A DNA stretch of 64,000 nucleotides from Bradyrhizobium algeriense (GCF_003062295.1 NZ_PYCN01000005.1:248001-312000); one strand, 5' to 3'. Shown: positions 17,314 to 26,874, counted from the stretch's first letter. Numbers and translations: made by a program. The notes: generated by a model from the sequence alone, not told the origin.

Positions 17314-18015
17314 GTGAACAAACTGTTCGCCCAATCTGTTTGGCCCAGGCTTTTCGTCATTCTGTTCACTTCGACCATTTACATGACGCCCTGCTGGGCG
17401 GAAGATTTCAGCGATTCGTTGCTTGCATACGCGGTCAACATCCACAGAACGCCAGTCCAATCATGGCCGGGCAATGGAATATATATTGGCCGCGGCTTGT
17501 TCCTTACGGCCGCACACGTGGTTGGCCGTGCGTGGATGACGAGGCCCAAGGTCGTGGTTGCCGGTCAGGGATATCCAACGCGCGTCATCAAGGAAGGCAG
17601 TCTTGAAGGAACCGATCTGACGCTCCTGGCAGTCAACGAGGATTTGCTTCCCTCCCGATTGAGCCTGCGTCGGATGACGTTGTGCAAACAGGCTCCCGTC
17701 CCGGGTCAACGCGTGGTGACCATCGTACCAGGACAGGTGGCGCATTCTCAAATCTTATCACCCGAACGGCTCCCGATTGAGACCCGACGTTTCAGTACTG
17801 TGATAGCTGACGTGGCTCGAACAGGAAATTCAGGATCAGGGGTTTTCGACACCGATCGTCGATGCCTGCTCGGCATCGTCAGCCGCAAAATCTCGAAATC
17901 GCAAAGCGGTCCATACTCGGGACGCACGAAGACGCAAGATATTGCCAAGTACTTTGTGCCAGCCGCCGAGATCGCCACTTTCCTGCCGGCGGGCATTCTC
18001 AATGAAGGTCAATAA
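17314..18015 (+). CDS. exported trypsin-like serine protease
   Basis: 233 residues starting at GTG. The signal peptide ends near CWAED (29-31). The chymotrypsin-fold triad is complete: His68 in LTAAHVVG, Asp101 in EGTDLTLLAV, Ser173 in TGNSGSGVF. Two further Cys may form a disulfide. It should act in the periplasm. It lies directly behind epsI, and its 3' end overlaps the converging kinase gene by 7 bases. No PDZ domain is present, so it is not a DegP-type protease. A role in maturing a PEP-CTERM or export component is inferred from its place in the exosortase core. Confidence 0.85.
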   Translation: MNKLFAQSVWPRLFVILFTSTIYMTPCWAEDFSDSLLAYAVNIHRTPVQSWPGNGIYIGRGLFLTAAHVVGRAWMTRPKVVVAGQGYPTRVIKEGSLEGTDLTLLAVNEDLLPSRLSLRRMTLCKQAPVPGQRVVTIVPGQVAHSQILSPERLPIETRRFSTVIADVARTGNSGSGVFDTDRRCLLGIVSRKISKSQSGPYSGRTKTQDIAKYFVPAAEIATFLPAGILNEGQ

Positions 18016-18809
18016 TATCCGTAGTAGGAGTCGGGGGTTTCCTGCGCCTTGTTCACCACAACGCGAATGACAGGGCTTCTTTGCAGATGTTTCTGACACT
18101 CTTTGACATCAGCAACTGTCGTGGCGCCAACGCCGGCAACGAGCAAGGTGGCATCCATTCGCGGCAGAATCGAAATCACATCATCGCCAAGCAGCATAGG
18201 CGGCAGATCAAAGATTACGATACGTGAACGAAACTCCCGTTTGATGGTCTGCAACAAGGTACCCATTGTTTGCGAAGCCATCCATTCGGAAGAACTCGAT
18301 GATGATACTGTTCCGGGAAGAACCAGAAAGTTCGTGGGGCCGACGTTCACCTGCATGACTGCAGAGGAGAGCGGTGCACGCCCTTCCAGTACACTCATCA
18401 CCCCCCCAGTGCCCTGAACGCCCAAATAATTTGCGACCGTTGGCCTGCGAAGATCCAGATCCACAAGCAGGACCGATCGCTCCGCCAAGCGGGCTATGCT
18501 TATCGCCAGATTGCAAGCTGTCACTGTCTTGCCACAGCCTGCCGTGGGCGAGGTGATCGCCAGGAACTGCCAGCTCTTCTTGTCCATTTCCTGCAAGATC
18601 TGCGTTCGCAGCATGTCATAGTAACGCCCCTGCGGCGTCGCAGAGTCCTGCGCCACGATCCGGGATCGTTCGAGATGCGCTGGACTCAATTGCGCGCCTC
18701 TGATCGCGGGATCGACTGATCCGCGACGAACCACTTCCGGTGCGATTGCGCTTTGACCGGGAGCATCCGCGGCCCTCGCAAGCTCAACAGCTTGTTTGAT
18801 CGAATCCAT
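18009..18809 (-). CDS. BY-kinase (exopolysaccharide tyrosine autokinase, cytoplasmic half)
   Basis: 266 residues with the bacterial tyrosine-kinase ATP site. Walker A is SPTAGCGKT (87-95; Cys at the position more often Glu or Ala), Walker A' is LLVDLDLRRP (114-123), and Walker B is VIFDLPP (Asp201). The C-terminal tail, DSYYGYY, is the tyrosine cluster that is autophosphorylated to tune polymer length. The transmembrane activator half is supplied by the Wzz-like gene 24 bases upstream on the same strand, the split arrangement of CpsC/CpsD or EpsF/EpsG. Confidence 0.9.
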   Translation of the reverse strand: MDSIKQAVELARAADAPGQSAIAPEVVRRGSVDPAIRGAQLSPAHLERSRIVAQDSATPQGRYYDMLRTQILQEMDKKSWQFLAITSPTAGCGKTVTACNLAISIARLAERSVLLVDLDLRRPTVANYLGVQGTGGVMSVLEGRAPLSSAVMQVNVGPTNFLVLPGTVSSSSSSEWMASQTMGTLLQTIKREFRSRIVIFDLPPMLLGDDVISILPRMDATLLVAGVGATTVADVKECQKHLQRSPVIRVVVNKAQETPDSYYGYY

Positions 18810-18833
18810 TGTTCGAACTCCCGCCCCTTCAGC

Positions 18834-20168
18834 TCAACGGAACAAACCGACTCTCGCCTTCGCCATGACCAAATCAAGCGGAGGTAGAAAGAAGTAGACG
18901 CCAACGAGCGCGGCCGCCAAGAGTACGAGAGAGCAACTTACCAACGTGATCAGGCGTCGCCGTCGAAGCCGCGTTTCGGCCCCGGTGACAATGTATGGAA
19001 TCGAGATAATCAGCTTGCTGTCTACGATACTATAAAGATCGCCAGCCCTGCGAATGGCCTTGTCTGAAATTTCTACTAGCAAGGCCAGGCCGGCGCCTGC
19101 GATCAAGGCTGCAACGATCGCCAGGGCCGCTATCTTGGTTCGATTCGGCTTAATTGGCTGTTGCGGAACTGCCGGCTGCTCGATGACCTCCAGCTTTTCG
19201 GACTGTTGATCCTTTTCCAGGTTTTCGCCAAGTCGTGCTGCCGCAAGCTTCGCCGAGGCGGCGTCAAGATTTTTCTGAAGCCCTTCCTGCTGTGCGGTAA
19301 GCGCATCGAGGCTCGCTGCGGCATTTGGATCATTGCCAACGACGGCAGGCGCTGTCTTCTCAAGCGCTTCGATTTGGCGCTTCAACGATTGAATACCGGG
19401 ATGTCGATCCGAGTATAGCGCGCTCTTCTGCGTCAACTCGGCTCTTAGTTGGTCGAGTGTCGAGGGTTGATCGCTCTTTAACGGCTTACCTTGCGAGACT
19501 CTCAATTGAGCAATCTTGTTATCAAGCGCAACACCTTCAGCCTGTAATCTCTGAACCTCGCGCGCCAAAAATTTTGTTGTATCTGTCGCCCGGCTTGTCC
19601 TGTCGCGCAAATCTTCATTTAGAATGCGCGTCATCAGTTCGTTGGCCACACGCGACGCAGTATCTGGTTGCGGGTACTCAAAGCCCACCGAGAAAACGAT
19701 CGTCGGGTTATCCGCGCGCGAGCGCTGCTTGAAATCCAGCTGAAGATCGACCGGCGCAAACTTTGTATTCTTCTTCATCAGGTCTACGAGTTCGGTTACT
19801 GACATCAGCGACCGCTTTTCCGGGAACAACTGGAATTTGTCGGCGATGGCAATCAGATTGTCGCGCGTCATGGTACGCTGCTGAATGACCTGAATGCGCT
19901 CCTGCGCTGCGCTCGTCACCGTTGGTCGGACCAGCTCCGAGGGAATCTGCTGCGACTGAACCAGGATCTTGCCTTCGGACATGTACGTCGGAGGCCACAA
20001 ATACGCCCCCGCGATACCCGTGGAAGCAATGACGACAAAGGGCAAAATGAAATAGGGCCACCGGCGCTTGAAAAGCTCCCAGTAAAATGCCGGCCGCAGT
20101 AGATAACTGCGGTCCTCCTGCAATTCCTGATAGTCGTCCTCGAAATCAACTTTCTGAAGCATGGTCAT
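18834..20168 (-). CDS. Wzz/GumC-type polysaccharide chain-length determinant
   Basis: 444 residues. A cytoplasmic N-terminus precedes the first span (about 39-57, YFILPFVVIASTGIAGAYLW). A large periplasmic domain includes a long coiled coil (about 195-330). The Pro-rich PAVPQQPIKPNR precedes the second span (about 349-367), the classic Wzz signature. A third hydrophobic span lies near 412-433, beyond the usual two, followed by a short tail. It partners the BY-kinase downstream to set chain length and drive export. It is divergent from the ATPase gene at 20417. Confidence 0.9.
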   Translation of the reverse strand: MTMLQKVDFEDDYQELQEDRSYLLRPAFYWELFKRRWPYFILPFVVIASTGIAGAYLWPPTYMSEGKILVQSQQIPSELVRPTVTSAAQERIQVIQQRTMTRDNLIAIADKFQLFPEKRSLMSVTELVDLMKKNTKFAPVDLQLDFKQRSRADNPTIVFSVGFEYPQPDTASRVANELMTRILNEDLRDRTSRATDTTKFLAREVQRLQAEGVALDNKIAQLRVSQGKPLKSDQPSTLDQLRAELTQKSALYSDRHPGIQSLKRQIEALEKTAPAVVGNDPNAAASLDALTAQQEGLQKNLDAASAKLAAARLGENLEKDQQSEKLEVIEQPAVPQQPIKPNRTKIAALAIVAALIAGAGLALLVEISDKAIRRAGDLYSIVDSKLIISIPYIVTGAETRLRRRRLITLVSCSLVLLAAALVGVYFFLPPLDLVMAKARVGLFR

Positions 20169-20317
20169 CCAACATCAGTCTATCAAGAGACGGCAAGGTT
20201 CGCATCTGAATGCTCGCGGTTCAACATATCATCAATCGACATTAATTTTAGTTAATAGTTACGAATCAATCGGATTTGCCGGCTCATCGTTAATGTGCAG
20301 GTCACAACCAGTTCCAC

Positions 20318-20333
20318 TGGCACGATTTACGCA
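20318..20333 (+). promoter_or_regulatory. sigma-54 (-24/-12) promoter candidate
   Basis: TGGCACGATTTACGCA keeps the invariant GG-N10-GC spacing; the -24 half (TGGCACG) is a perfect consensus match and the -12 half is ACGCA against TTGCA. Transcription would start near 20344, about 70 bases before the ATPase start at 20417. Some PEP-CTERM systems are known to be driven by sigma-54 with the PrsK/PrsR pair; those regulators are not in this window. Confidence 0.6.
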
Positions 20334-20416
20334 GTTTGAAGAAACCGCGGCTGCGGCGCGAAGTATTCGTTAAATTGAGCTATAAGCCAACCGCAGTGCC
20401 GGTCTAAGGAACATCA

Positions 20417-21253
20417 ATGTACGAGGCATTCTATCAGCTACGGGAGAAGCCATTTTCGATCCTTCCCGACCCAGACATGATCTACTGGGGCAAGATGCAC
20501 TCGATGGCTTTCACGATGCTCGAGTTTGGCGTCATGAACAACGCTGGCTTCACGGTGATCACAGGTGAAATAGGTTCCGGCAAGACGACACTCGTGAGGC
20601 ATCTTCTCAAGAAAATTAGCCCCGCTATTACGGTTGGCTTGATTTCGAATTCGCCGCAGGGGCGCGAGGAACTGTTACAATGGATCCTGATGTCGCTCGG
20701 GCAGCCCTTCGATGGAAACTATCCAAATCTTTTCAAGCACTTGCAAGATTTTCTGTACGGCCAATACGCGAATGGGCGAAGGACCATTCTCATCATTGAT
20801 GAGGCGCAAAATCTTGAACCGGAAGCGCTCGAACACCTTCGGATGCTGTCAAATATCAACGCCGACAAATTCCAGATCCTGCAATTGATCTTGGTGGGGC
20901 AACCCCAACTCAGAGACCTCCTGCTAGCCCCATCGCTGCACCAGTTCGCGCAGCGGATCTCTTCCGATTTCCACCTTAGGCCGCTGGATGAGCGAGACGC
21001 CACAAACTACATCGCTTTTCGCGTGCAAGCGGCAGGATCACCCCGACCACTTTTCACCCAGGAGGCTTGCGCGCTCATTGCCGGCGCTTCTGGCGGAATC
21101 CCGCGCATGATCAATGTTCTTTGTGATACCGCCCTGGTGTACGGCTTCGCCAACGATCGAAAAATCATTTCAGATCAACTGGTTAGAGACGTCATTGCAG
21201 ACAAGCAACAGTACAGCATTTTTCCAGTGAAGAAGGTTTCCAGGGTTCCTTAA
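20417..21253 (+). CDS. ExeA/XrtA-associated AAA ATPase
   Basis: 278 residues opening MYEAFYQLREKPFSILPDPD, the typical start of GspA/ExeA-like ATPases of exosortase clusters. Walker A is GEIGSGKT (50-57) and Walker B is ILIIDEAQNL (124-133). The C-terminal helical part follows the AAA core. There is no membrane span or peptidoglycan-binding domain after the core, so this is the short form. Such ATPases occur beside exopolysaccharide export genes and may power or gate assembly. It is the first gene of a + strand series (ATPase, export protein, barrel) with a sigma-54-like promoter upstream. Confidence 0.88.
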   Translation: MYEAFYQLREKPFSILPDPDMIYWGKMHSMAFTMLEFGVMNNAGFTVITGEIGSGKTTLVRHLLKKISPAITVGLISNSPQGREELLQWILMSLGQPFDGNYPNLFKHLQDFLYGQYANGRRTILIIDEAQNLEPEALEHLRMLSNINADKFQILQLILVGQPQLRDLLLAPSLHQFAQRISSDFHLRPLDERDATNYIAFRVQAAGSPRPLFTQEACALIAGASGGIPRMINVLCDTALVYGFANDRKIISDQLVRDVIADKQQYSIFPVKKVSRVP

Positions 21254-21364
21254 GTATTTGAAATCTATTATTTTCTAATCCATTATTTTCTAAGTCGGCT
21301 ACGTCGGAAAAGTTAACGCTGCTCCCGCAAGCCTGCCTAGCCGATGCTGATGAGGGGATGAGCA

Positions 21365-21949
21365 ATGCGGGTTTTTTTGGTCATATTTTGCCTGTTTTTC
21401 TGTGTTTCTGCAGCTGGTGCTCAGACCCTGAAGTCGGGTGACACACTAACGATTACGGTCTTGCAGGATCCGAAACTCGACCGCACCGTGGTAGTCGATC
21501 CGGCAGGCGAAATTGCCTTCCCGCTTGCCGGCCATGTCCGCGCGCGAGGCCTGACGGCGCAAGCCGTCGAAAATATCCTGAAGGCCAGGCTGAAGAACAA
21601 CTACAAAGAAGAAAATCTCGATATCACAGTCGCAGTCGCGGCTGCGCCTAAGGAAATTCCCGAGGAAGATCTCAAGCCCAAGGTTTTCATCACTGGCGAG
21701 GTCGTCCGACCGGGATCCTATGTGGTTCGGCAGCCGACCACGCTGATGCAGGTGATCGCTCTAGCCGGCGGCGTTGGCCCGTTTGCAGCAAAAAGCCGCA
21801 TCCAGGTGCGCCGGCGTGGGTCGGGAGGCGACGAGACGATCTTCATGTTCAATTATAAAGCCTACGAAGCCGGCAACGACCTCGAGGGCAATATCAAGTT
21901 GCGCGCGGGCGATGTAATAATGGTTCCAGAGCGGGGATTCTTCGACTAA
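21365..21949 (+). CDS. Wza-like polysaccharide export protein
   Basis: 194 residues. The signal peptide is MRVFLVIFCLFFCVSAAGAQ; there is no lipobox. A Poly_export domain (about 21-92, starting LKSGDTLTITVLQDPKLDR) is followed by one SLBB-type domain (about 105-188, VFITGEVVRPGSYVV). This is shorter than Wza, with one SLBB domain instead of two and no C-terminal helix for an outer-membrane pore. The beta-barrel gene 31 bases downstream may supply the outer-membrane part. Confidence 0.9.
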   Translation: MRVFLVIFCLFFCVSAAGAQTLKSGDTLTITVLQDPKLDRTVVVDPAGEIAFPLAGHVRARGLTAQAVENILKARLKNNYKEENLDITVAVAAAPKEIPEEDLKPKVFITGEVVRPGSYVVRQPTTLMQVIALAGGVGPFAAKSRIQVRRRGSGGDETIFMFNYKAYEAGNDLEGNIKLRAGDVIMVPERGFFD

Positions 21950-21980
21950 CGATTCATCCCCTTCCAAAAGGCGCCCCGCC

Positions 21981-23222
21981 GTGAAGCGAACAGCCATACT
22001 CGTATCCGTATGCTGCGTCACGGCGGCATCGAGGGCTTTGGCTTTCGATTGGTCAATTAAAACGACTCAGAGTGAAACGGTCGAATTAAACAGCAATCAA
22101 TTCTTGCGCACGTCACCGGCCGCTTCTCTCGGCTCTTACTCGACGCTTACCGCAAACGCTGAAGCTCGAACACCTACTTCGCGCTTCAACATTGACGGTG
22201 ATGGATCGTTTAGAAAGTACTGGGGGCCAGGTGTCGAAGGTGCGCCTTCGGAGTCCCTCACCTACGGGTTTCGCGCGCGTTACGAGCAAAGAGAGAAAAC
22301 GCGGTCCGATCGCGAGTTCGTAGAGGCTGAGTGGCGGCAGTCGAGTGCAGCCTTTGCTCTTTTGAACGAACTCGGCGTCGTAAGCAACGTTGGCGGATTT
22401 ATTGACCGATTGACGGGCACGGGCGGTATCGATCGCTCAATTACTTCCAGGGACAGCTTATCCCTGTTAGCCACGTCCACACGAACCAGCTATGAACCCT
22501 CCACGGCTGGAACGCCATTCACCGACACCTCGGCGCGAGGAGTCTGGAGGCACTCTCTAAACCCGATAACCTCCATCAACCTTTCGTCGGAGTTTGAGCT
22601 CCTTGACTATGGCAACACGTTCAACACGAGCATTCAGATCTACCGTAACCAGATAGGAATAGATGCAACGTTATCGGCCGTACTCTCATTTAGAGCAAAT
22701 GTCGGTGCTGTCTATATTGCGACCGAAAACGGTGCATCAACTTCTGTAATCGCTGGCGTCCCATCCACAACGCCCGTCTCGGGCTCGGTCGCCGATTGGA
22801 TTGGCAATGCCGTCCTGACCTACCGTATGCTTAAGAATACGACCCTGGCGATCAATGCAGTCCAGTCGGTCGGGCCAAGCGTCGTTGGCTCATTGTTCAA
22901 GCGAGACTCGATTTCAGCCAATATCACACAGGTTCTCAATTCAAGATCAAGCCTGACTTTGTCGACGGGCATAAATCGCCAAATATCGACTACAAGCACG
23001 GATTTCGCTTCGGCGTCAGCGAGCTATAATTACAGTCTGACGCGAGAATGGCTGGCGCAACTGAGCTATAGATACCTTCATCGATTTGCCAGCAGCGGCG
23101 CCAGCACAAATATCGACCCACTAACTGGAACGCCAACTGTTTCAGGTACCGGGCCTGCGGACTCCCATAGCTTGATGGTGGTCCTCACACATAGCTATAC
23201 GCTGCTGCCTGCAGGAAACTAG
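21981..23222 (+). CDS. outer-membrane beta-barrel protein of the export operon
   Basis: 413 residues from a GTG start. The signal peptide ends near SRALAFDW. The rest is alternating hydrophobic/hydrophilic strands rich in Ser, Thr and Tyr, with no other domain. Such barrels follow Wza-like genes in exosortase loci and in many non-lipoprotein export systems, where they are thought to form the exit pore. The final residues (SYTLLPAGN) lack the usual terminal Phe. It converges tail-to-tail with the TPR lipoprotein gene, 6 bases apart. Confidence 0.75.
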   Translation: MKRTAILVSVCCVTAASRALAFDWSIKTTQSETVELNSNQFLRTSPAASLGSYSTLTANAEARTPTSRFNIDGDGSFRKYWGPGVEGAPSESLTYGFRARYEQREKTRSDREFVEAEWRQSSAAFALLNELGVVSNVGGFIDRLTGTGGIDRSITSRDSLSLLATSTRTSYEPSTAGTPFTDTSARGVWRHSLNPITSINLSSEFELLDYGNTFNTSIQIYRNQIGIDATLSAVLSFRANVGAVYIATENGASTSVIAGVPSTTPVSGSVADWIGNAVLTYRMLKNTTLAINAVQSVGPSVVGSLFKRDSISANITQVLNSRSSLTLSTGINRQISTTSTDFASASASYNYSLTREWLAQLSYRYLHRFASSGASTNIDPLTGTPTVSGTGPADSHSLMVVLTHSYTLLPAGN

Positions 23223-23228
23223 CGCCGC

Positions 23229-25616
23229 TCATTTCAGAGCTGCACGAATGCTCTCCTTCAGAGCTGTGCCATCCGGCTCAAGGGAAAGCGCCATCTTGAG
23301 CTGTTCGGCGGATTTCTCCGGCATTCCAGCTGCAGCATAGCTCATGCCAAGGTGATAGTGAGCAGCGGCCAGGTCTGGTAACTTCTCGGCGGCAGCTTCC
23401 AAAGTTGAGACGGCGCCCTTGAAGTCGCCGCGTCTATATTGGGCCCAGCCGACCGTATCCATGAATTGTGGCACACTCGAATTCTTCAGCATCTCCGCCA
23501 GGGAAAAGGCCCGGTCAAGGCTGGCGGTGTCCGACCGATAATCGAGAAGTAGACTGACCAGATTGTTAATCGCCAGCAAAGAGTTCGGCTGATCCTTTAG
23601 AATAGACTCATATTGCGCGATGGCAGCATCGTTAGTGCCCCTGCTAATCTGCAGTGACGCAGAAGCCAGACGAAGGTTCAGATCGTTTGGTAACTCCTTC
23701 AAGCCCGCCTGAAGGATATCTCCGGCGGCATCGAAGTTCTTTTGGCGGACGTAAATCTCGCTCAATGCACCGTAGCTGACGGATTCCCTCGGCTGCTGAG
23801 CGATCGCCTCCTTATAAGCCTTGATTGCTTCATCATCGTTCTTCTGTGATGTCCACACCCGACCAAGCAACACAAGGATCTCTGCGTTTGCAGGAAGTCT
23901 TTTATTCATTTCCTGCAAGAGGGCGACGGCCTTATCCGCCTTGCCCTGCCTGACATAAGCCGAGACCAGCGATACCACGGGCTGAACAGCGTCCGGCGCG
24001 GTACGACGAGCGCTCTCCAACGCAGCAATGCTATCGTCGATCTTGTTCTGTCCAGCGAAGGCTGAGGCGCGAATCTGATCCGCCAGCGCGGGACCGTCCT
24101 TGATCTTCTCGATCCTATCGGCAACATTCAGTGCACCGGACCAGTTCTGTCGACTTAATCTGACCTGAGCTAACGACGAGAAAAGCTGCAGATTGTTGGG
24201 GTACCGATTTACGGCTTCAGCCAGCATGTCTTCCGCCCGGGCGGGATCTCCTCGGCGCTGCAGAAATCCTATGTACCGAAGCATGATCTGGGGATCTTGG
24301 TTAGCAGCCTTCAGTGCATCGGCGTACTGGCGATCCGCTAATTCGTTCTTTCCGGCGCGTTCATATGCCGAAGCCAGCAGGATCAACAAGTCCGGTGACT
24401 TCGGTTGATCATTTAGCGCTTCGCGGAGATCCGATATCGCGTTGTCAAATTGGCCACGATCAATATTGATGGCCGCGCGAAGTCGCAAGGCACCCGCATT
24501 GCGACGATCTTTGCCGAGGACTTCCGAAATGATCGGCTGAGCCGCCGCAACTTCTCCCCTGCCGACGTGGATTTCCGCGAGCTTGACCTGTGCTATCGTC
24601 TTCTTTTCCGGTGAAGGCGCTGACTGGGTAAGGGACCGCAGCGCTTCAGTCGCTTCCTTGATTTTGCCTTGGGCGATGTCCAGTGCGACGAGCGCGAGCT
24701 GATAGTCGAAGGTGTCTCCCCCAGCCTTTATCCGGCTATCAAGTTCTTTGCGTACTGCATCCGGGCCCTTCGTGAGGCTGAGGAAGCGAACCAATTCGAG
24801 ACCGGCTTTAGCATCGTTCGAATTAGCGTCTGCTCTGGTACGAAACTCCACCTCGGCTTCATCGAACCGTCGTTGCGAGACCAGCAATTGAATGAGCTGG
24901 GCCTGATAGCTCTGCTCTTTGGGATTGAGTGAGATTACTTTGCGCAAAAGGCGCTCCGCTTGGACCATATCACCCTTTCGGGCATAGGCCTGTATTTTCA
25001 GCAGCGAAGTGCCCGTTGCGTCCTTTTGCTCCAGATTGAGCGGATCGAGCATCTTCAGCGCGGCATCAGCATCACCCTCCGAGAGTTTCCTGGCAGCAAG
25101 CAGAGTGACAGCGTCTACGTTTTTCGGGTCAATTTCGAGCGCGCGCTGCGCCTCGCGGGTCGCGCCCGAGCTATCGTTCGCTCGCGACAATACCATTGCC
25201 CTCAACGCGTGGAGCTGCGCGCTCGGACTATCCTCTTTTGCTCCATCGAGGACACGAGCTGCCGCATCGGCAGCGCCGCCGGCCAACATTATTCTGGCAA
25301 GGCGCAGTCTTGCGTCGAGGTCGTTCGGGTCAAGTTCGACTATCCGGCGCAAGTCAAGAAGGAGGGATGTCGCCTTGGTGCGCTCATCAACGCCGGCCAG
25401 CGCCTTCCAAACTTCAACCTTGTCGCTCTTGTATTTGACAGCCTTGAGAAGTTCGATACGCGCGCCGAGATCATCGCCCTTCTCAATCAGGGCCATCCCG
25501 CTTTCATAATAGCGCTGCGCGTTCTGCTCCGGAGATCCGCAGCCGGCAAGTAGCAAGAGAGCCAGCGCTGCTGATAACCGGTAGCTGCGAATATTTCGAA
25601 CCCGCGGTAGCTTCAT
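23229..25616 (-). CDS. prsT: PrsT-type TPR-repeat lipoprotein of the PEP-CTERM system
   Basis: 795 residues from the ATG at 25616, chosen because it opens a lipoprotein signal (LALLLLAGCGS, Cys26) with GAAAG upstream; the longer frame adds 13 poor residues. Almost all of the mature protein is tetratricopeptide repeats (about 20 units), with recurring A-L-x-P-x2 turns. Large TPR lipoproteins of this length are standard members of exosortase/exopolysaccharide loci. A scaffold role for the export machine in the periplasm or at the outer membrane is inferred. The WecG-STAS gene is 42 bases upstream on the same strand. Confidence 0.88.
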   Translation of the reverse strand: MKLPRVRNIRSYRLSAALALLLLAGCGSPEQNAQRYYESGMALIEKGDDLGARIELLKAVKYKSDKVEVWKALAGVDERTKATSLLLDLRRIVELDPNDLDARLRLARIMLAGGAADAAARVLDGAKEDSPSAQLHALRAMVLSRANDSSGATREAQRALEIDPKNVDAVTLLAARKLSEGDADAALKMLDPLNLEQKDATGTSLLKIQAYARKGDMVQAERLLRKVISLNPKEQSYQAQLIQLLVSQRRFDEAEVEFRTRADANSNDAKAGLELVRFLSLTKGPDAVRKELDSRIKAGGDTFDYQLALVALDIAQGKIKEATEALRSLTQSAPSPEKKTIAQVKLAEIHVGRGEVAAAQPIISEVLGKDRRNAGALRLRAAINIDRGQFDNAISDLREALNDQPKSPDLLILLASAYERAGKNELADRQYADALKAANQDPQIMLRYIGFLQRRGDPARAEDMLAEAVNRYPNNLQLFSSLAQVRLSRQNWSGALNVADRIEKIKDGPALADQIRASAFAGQNKIDDSIAALESARRTAPDAVQPVVSLVSAYVRQGKADKAVALLQEMNKRLPANAEILVLLGRVWTSQKNDDEAIKAYKEAIAQQPRESVSYGALSEIYVRQKNFDAAGDILQAGLKELPNDLNLRLASASLQISRGTNDAAIAQYESILKDQPNSLLAINNLVSLLLDYRSDTASLDRAFSLAEMLKNSSVPQFMDTVGWAQYRRGDFKGAVSTLEAAAEKLPDLAAAHYHLGMSYAAAGMPEKSAEQLKMALSLEPDGTALKESIRAALK

Positions 25617-25658
25617 TTCGTATCTTTCATTTAGGACACAGAGCATCTTGGGCAACGG

Positions 25659-26825
25659 TCAGGGTGAGAGCAGGTAGTCAAACCTGTTCAAACTGAACAT
25701 CCGCCTTACTTCAGGGGACATACCCGCGAAGACCAGTTTCTTGCCCCGGCTTGCAAGACATTTACGAACCATCAGAAGCAATCCGAAGAACCGCGGATCG
25801 ATGCCATCCGTATGAGCCAGATCAACGATAATTTGCTTGCTGGTCGCAAGAGCAGCCCGAAACTGGTCAATTGCCTGGTCAATGTGGTCGATCGTAGCAG
25901 ATCCCGACAATCGCAGTGTGACGAAGGACGGATCGGCGGCGGCCTCAATGGTGAGGAAATTGGCGTTGGCTCGGCGGGCAGTAATCGCGAGGGGCAGCAC
26001 GCAGGTGACAAGCAGCCTTAAAAGAGCTTTCCCGTCGTTCCAGTAACGACGCCAAAGATAAGGTTCTTCCTTGATACGCCAAAGCCATTCGAATCCGGTA
26101 CTCCTGAGAAGCTGTGGCGCTCGTTTTACGGTTCCAGCCTCGAAGTTAATGGTGGCGCCAAACTGAGCACGAATCGGCGGTTGCAGTCGGTGATGATTGT
26201 AGATCAACCATTGCTGGGCTTTCTCGGCACCAAAGAACAAGGCCAGCAGATCGGCGCCGCTCGCGTTGATTGCGTCGATGATGCCCCGGGAACTCATTTG
26301 TTCGAGCGTTCCAAACCCTGGATTGAGCGCTCCAACACACTCCAAGCCGCATTTTTCCGAATTGAGTTTGGTACGCACCCTTTCAGCCGCACCTTCTGCA
26401 CCCCCAAGCAGAAAAATCTTAAGCGGGCGCCCTGCCCGAACCGTCGATTTCAGTTTCACAAAAAGGTCAGCCCCTGCTACGCGCTCATGTACCGGAACGC
26501 GAAGCAGCTTCGCTATCCAGATAAGCGGCATGCCGTCAGCCAAACATAAGTCGCTTGCCAATATGGATTCTCGGAAGTCGACGTTAGTCTGGCTTTTGAC
26601 AAGGAAATTGACGTTTGGCGTAGAAACAAGAAAGGGCGCAGACGCGTCCTTTGCGGCATCCATTGATTGGAGCAAATTTGCGAAATTGATCGCATCAATC
26701 GGCAGACCCAGCAGGCCATAGACATCTCGGTCCAGATCGTCGGAATTCCATCGCTCCCTGAGGCTCTCCTCGACGTTCTCTCCGGGCGCTGAACCGCCGT
26801 CGGAAACCCGCAAAACCTTTAACAT
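25659..26825 (-). CDS. WecG/TagA/CpsF glycosyltransferase fused to a C-terminal STAS domain
   Basis: About 388 residues. Residues 36-250 form a GT26 domain: LGLPIDAINF, the acceptor-side STPNVNFLV, LADGMPLIW with the likely catalytic Asp97, and FGATINFEAG. The enzyme would add the second sugar to a lipid-linked primer at the cytoplasmic membrane. Residues about 290-388 look like a STAS/anti-sigma-antagonist fold (VTLRLSGSATIDHI, IIVDLAHTDGIDPRFFGLLL, LVFAGMSPEVRRMF); Asp-Gly-Ile-Asp stands where a phosphorylatable Ser/Thr is usual. The ATG at 26825 is preceded by AAGAAAG; a GTG at 26834 is also possible. It probably leads the prsT operon under the upstream sigma-54-like site. Confidence 0.85.
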   Translation of the reverse strand: MLKVLRVSDGGSAPGENVEESLRERWNSDDLDRDVYGLLGLPIDAINFANLLQSMDAAKDASAPFLVSTPNVNFLVKSQTNVDFRESILASDLCLADGMPLIWIAKLLRVPVHERVAGADLFVKLKSTVRAGRPLKIFLLGGAEGAAERVRTKLNSEKCGLECVGALNPGFGTLEQMSSRGIIDAINASGADLLALFFGAEKAQQWLIYNHHRLQPPIRAQFGATINFEAGTVKRAPQLLRSTGFEWLWRIKEEPYLWRRYWNDGKALLRLLVTCVLPLAITARRANANFLTIEAAADPSFVTLRLSGSATIDHIDQAIDQFRAALATSKQIIVDLAHTDGIDPRFFGLLLMVRKCLASRGKKLVFAGMSPEVRRMFSLNRFDYLLSP

Positions 26826-26874
26826 CACAAACACTTTCTTACGAAATACCCATCAACGGACGGCGAAATCCGAA

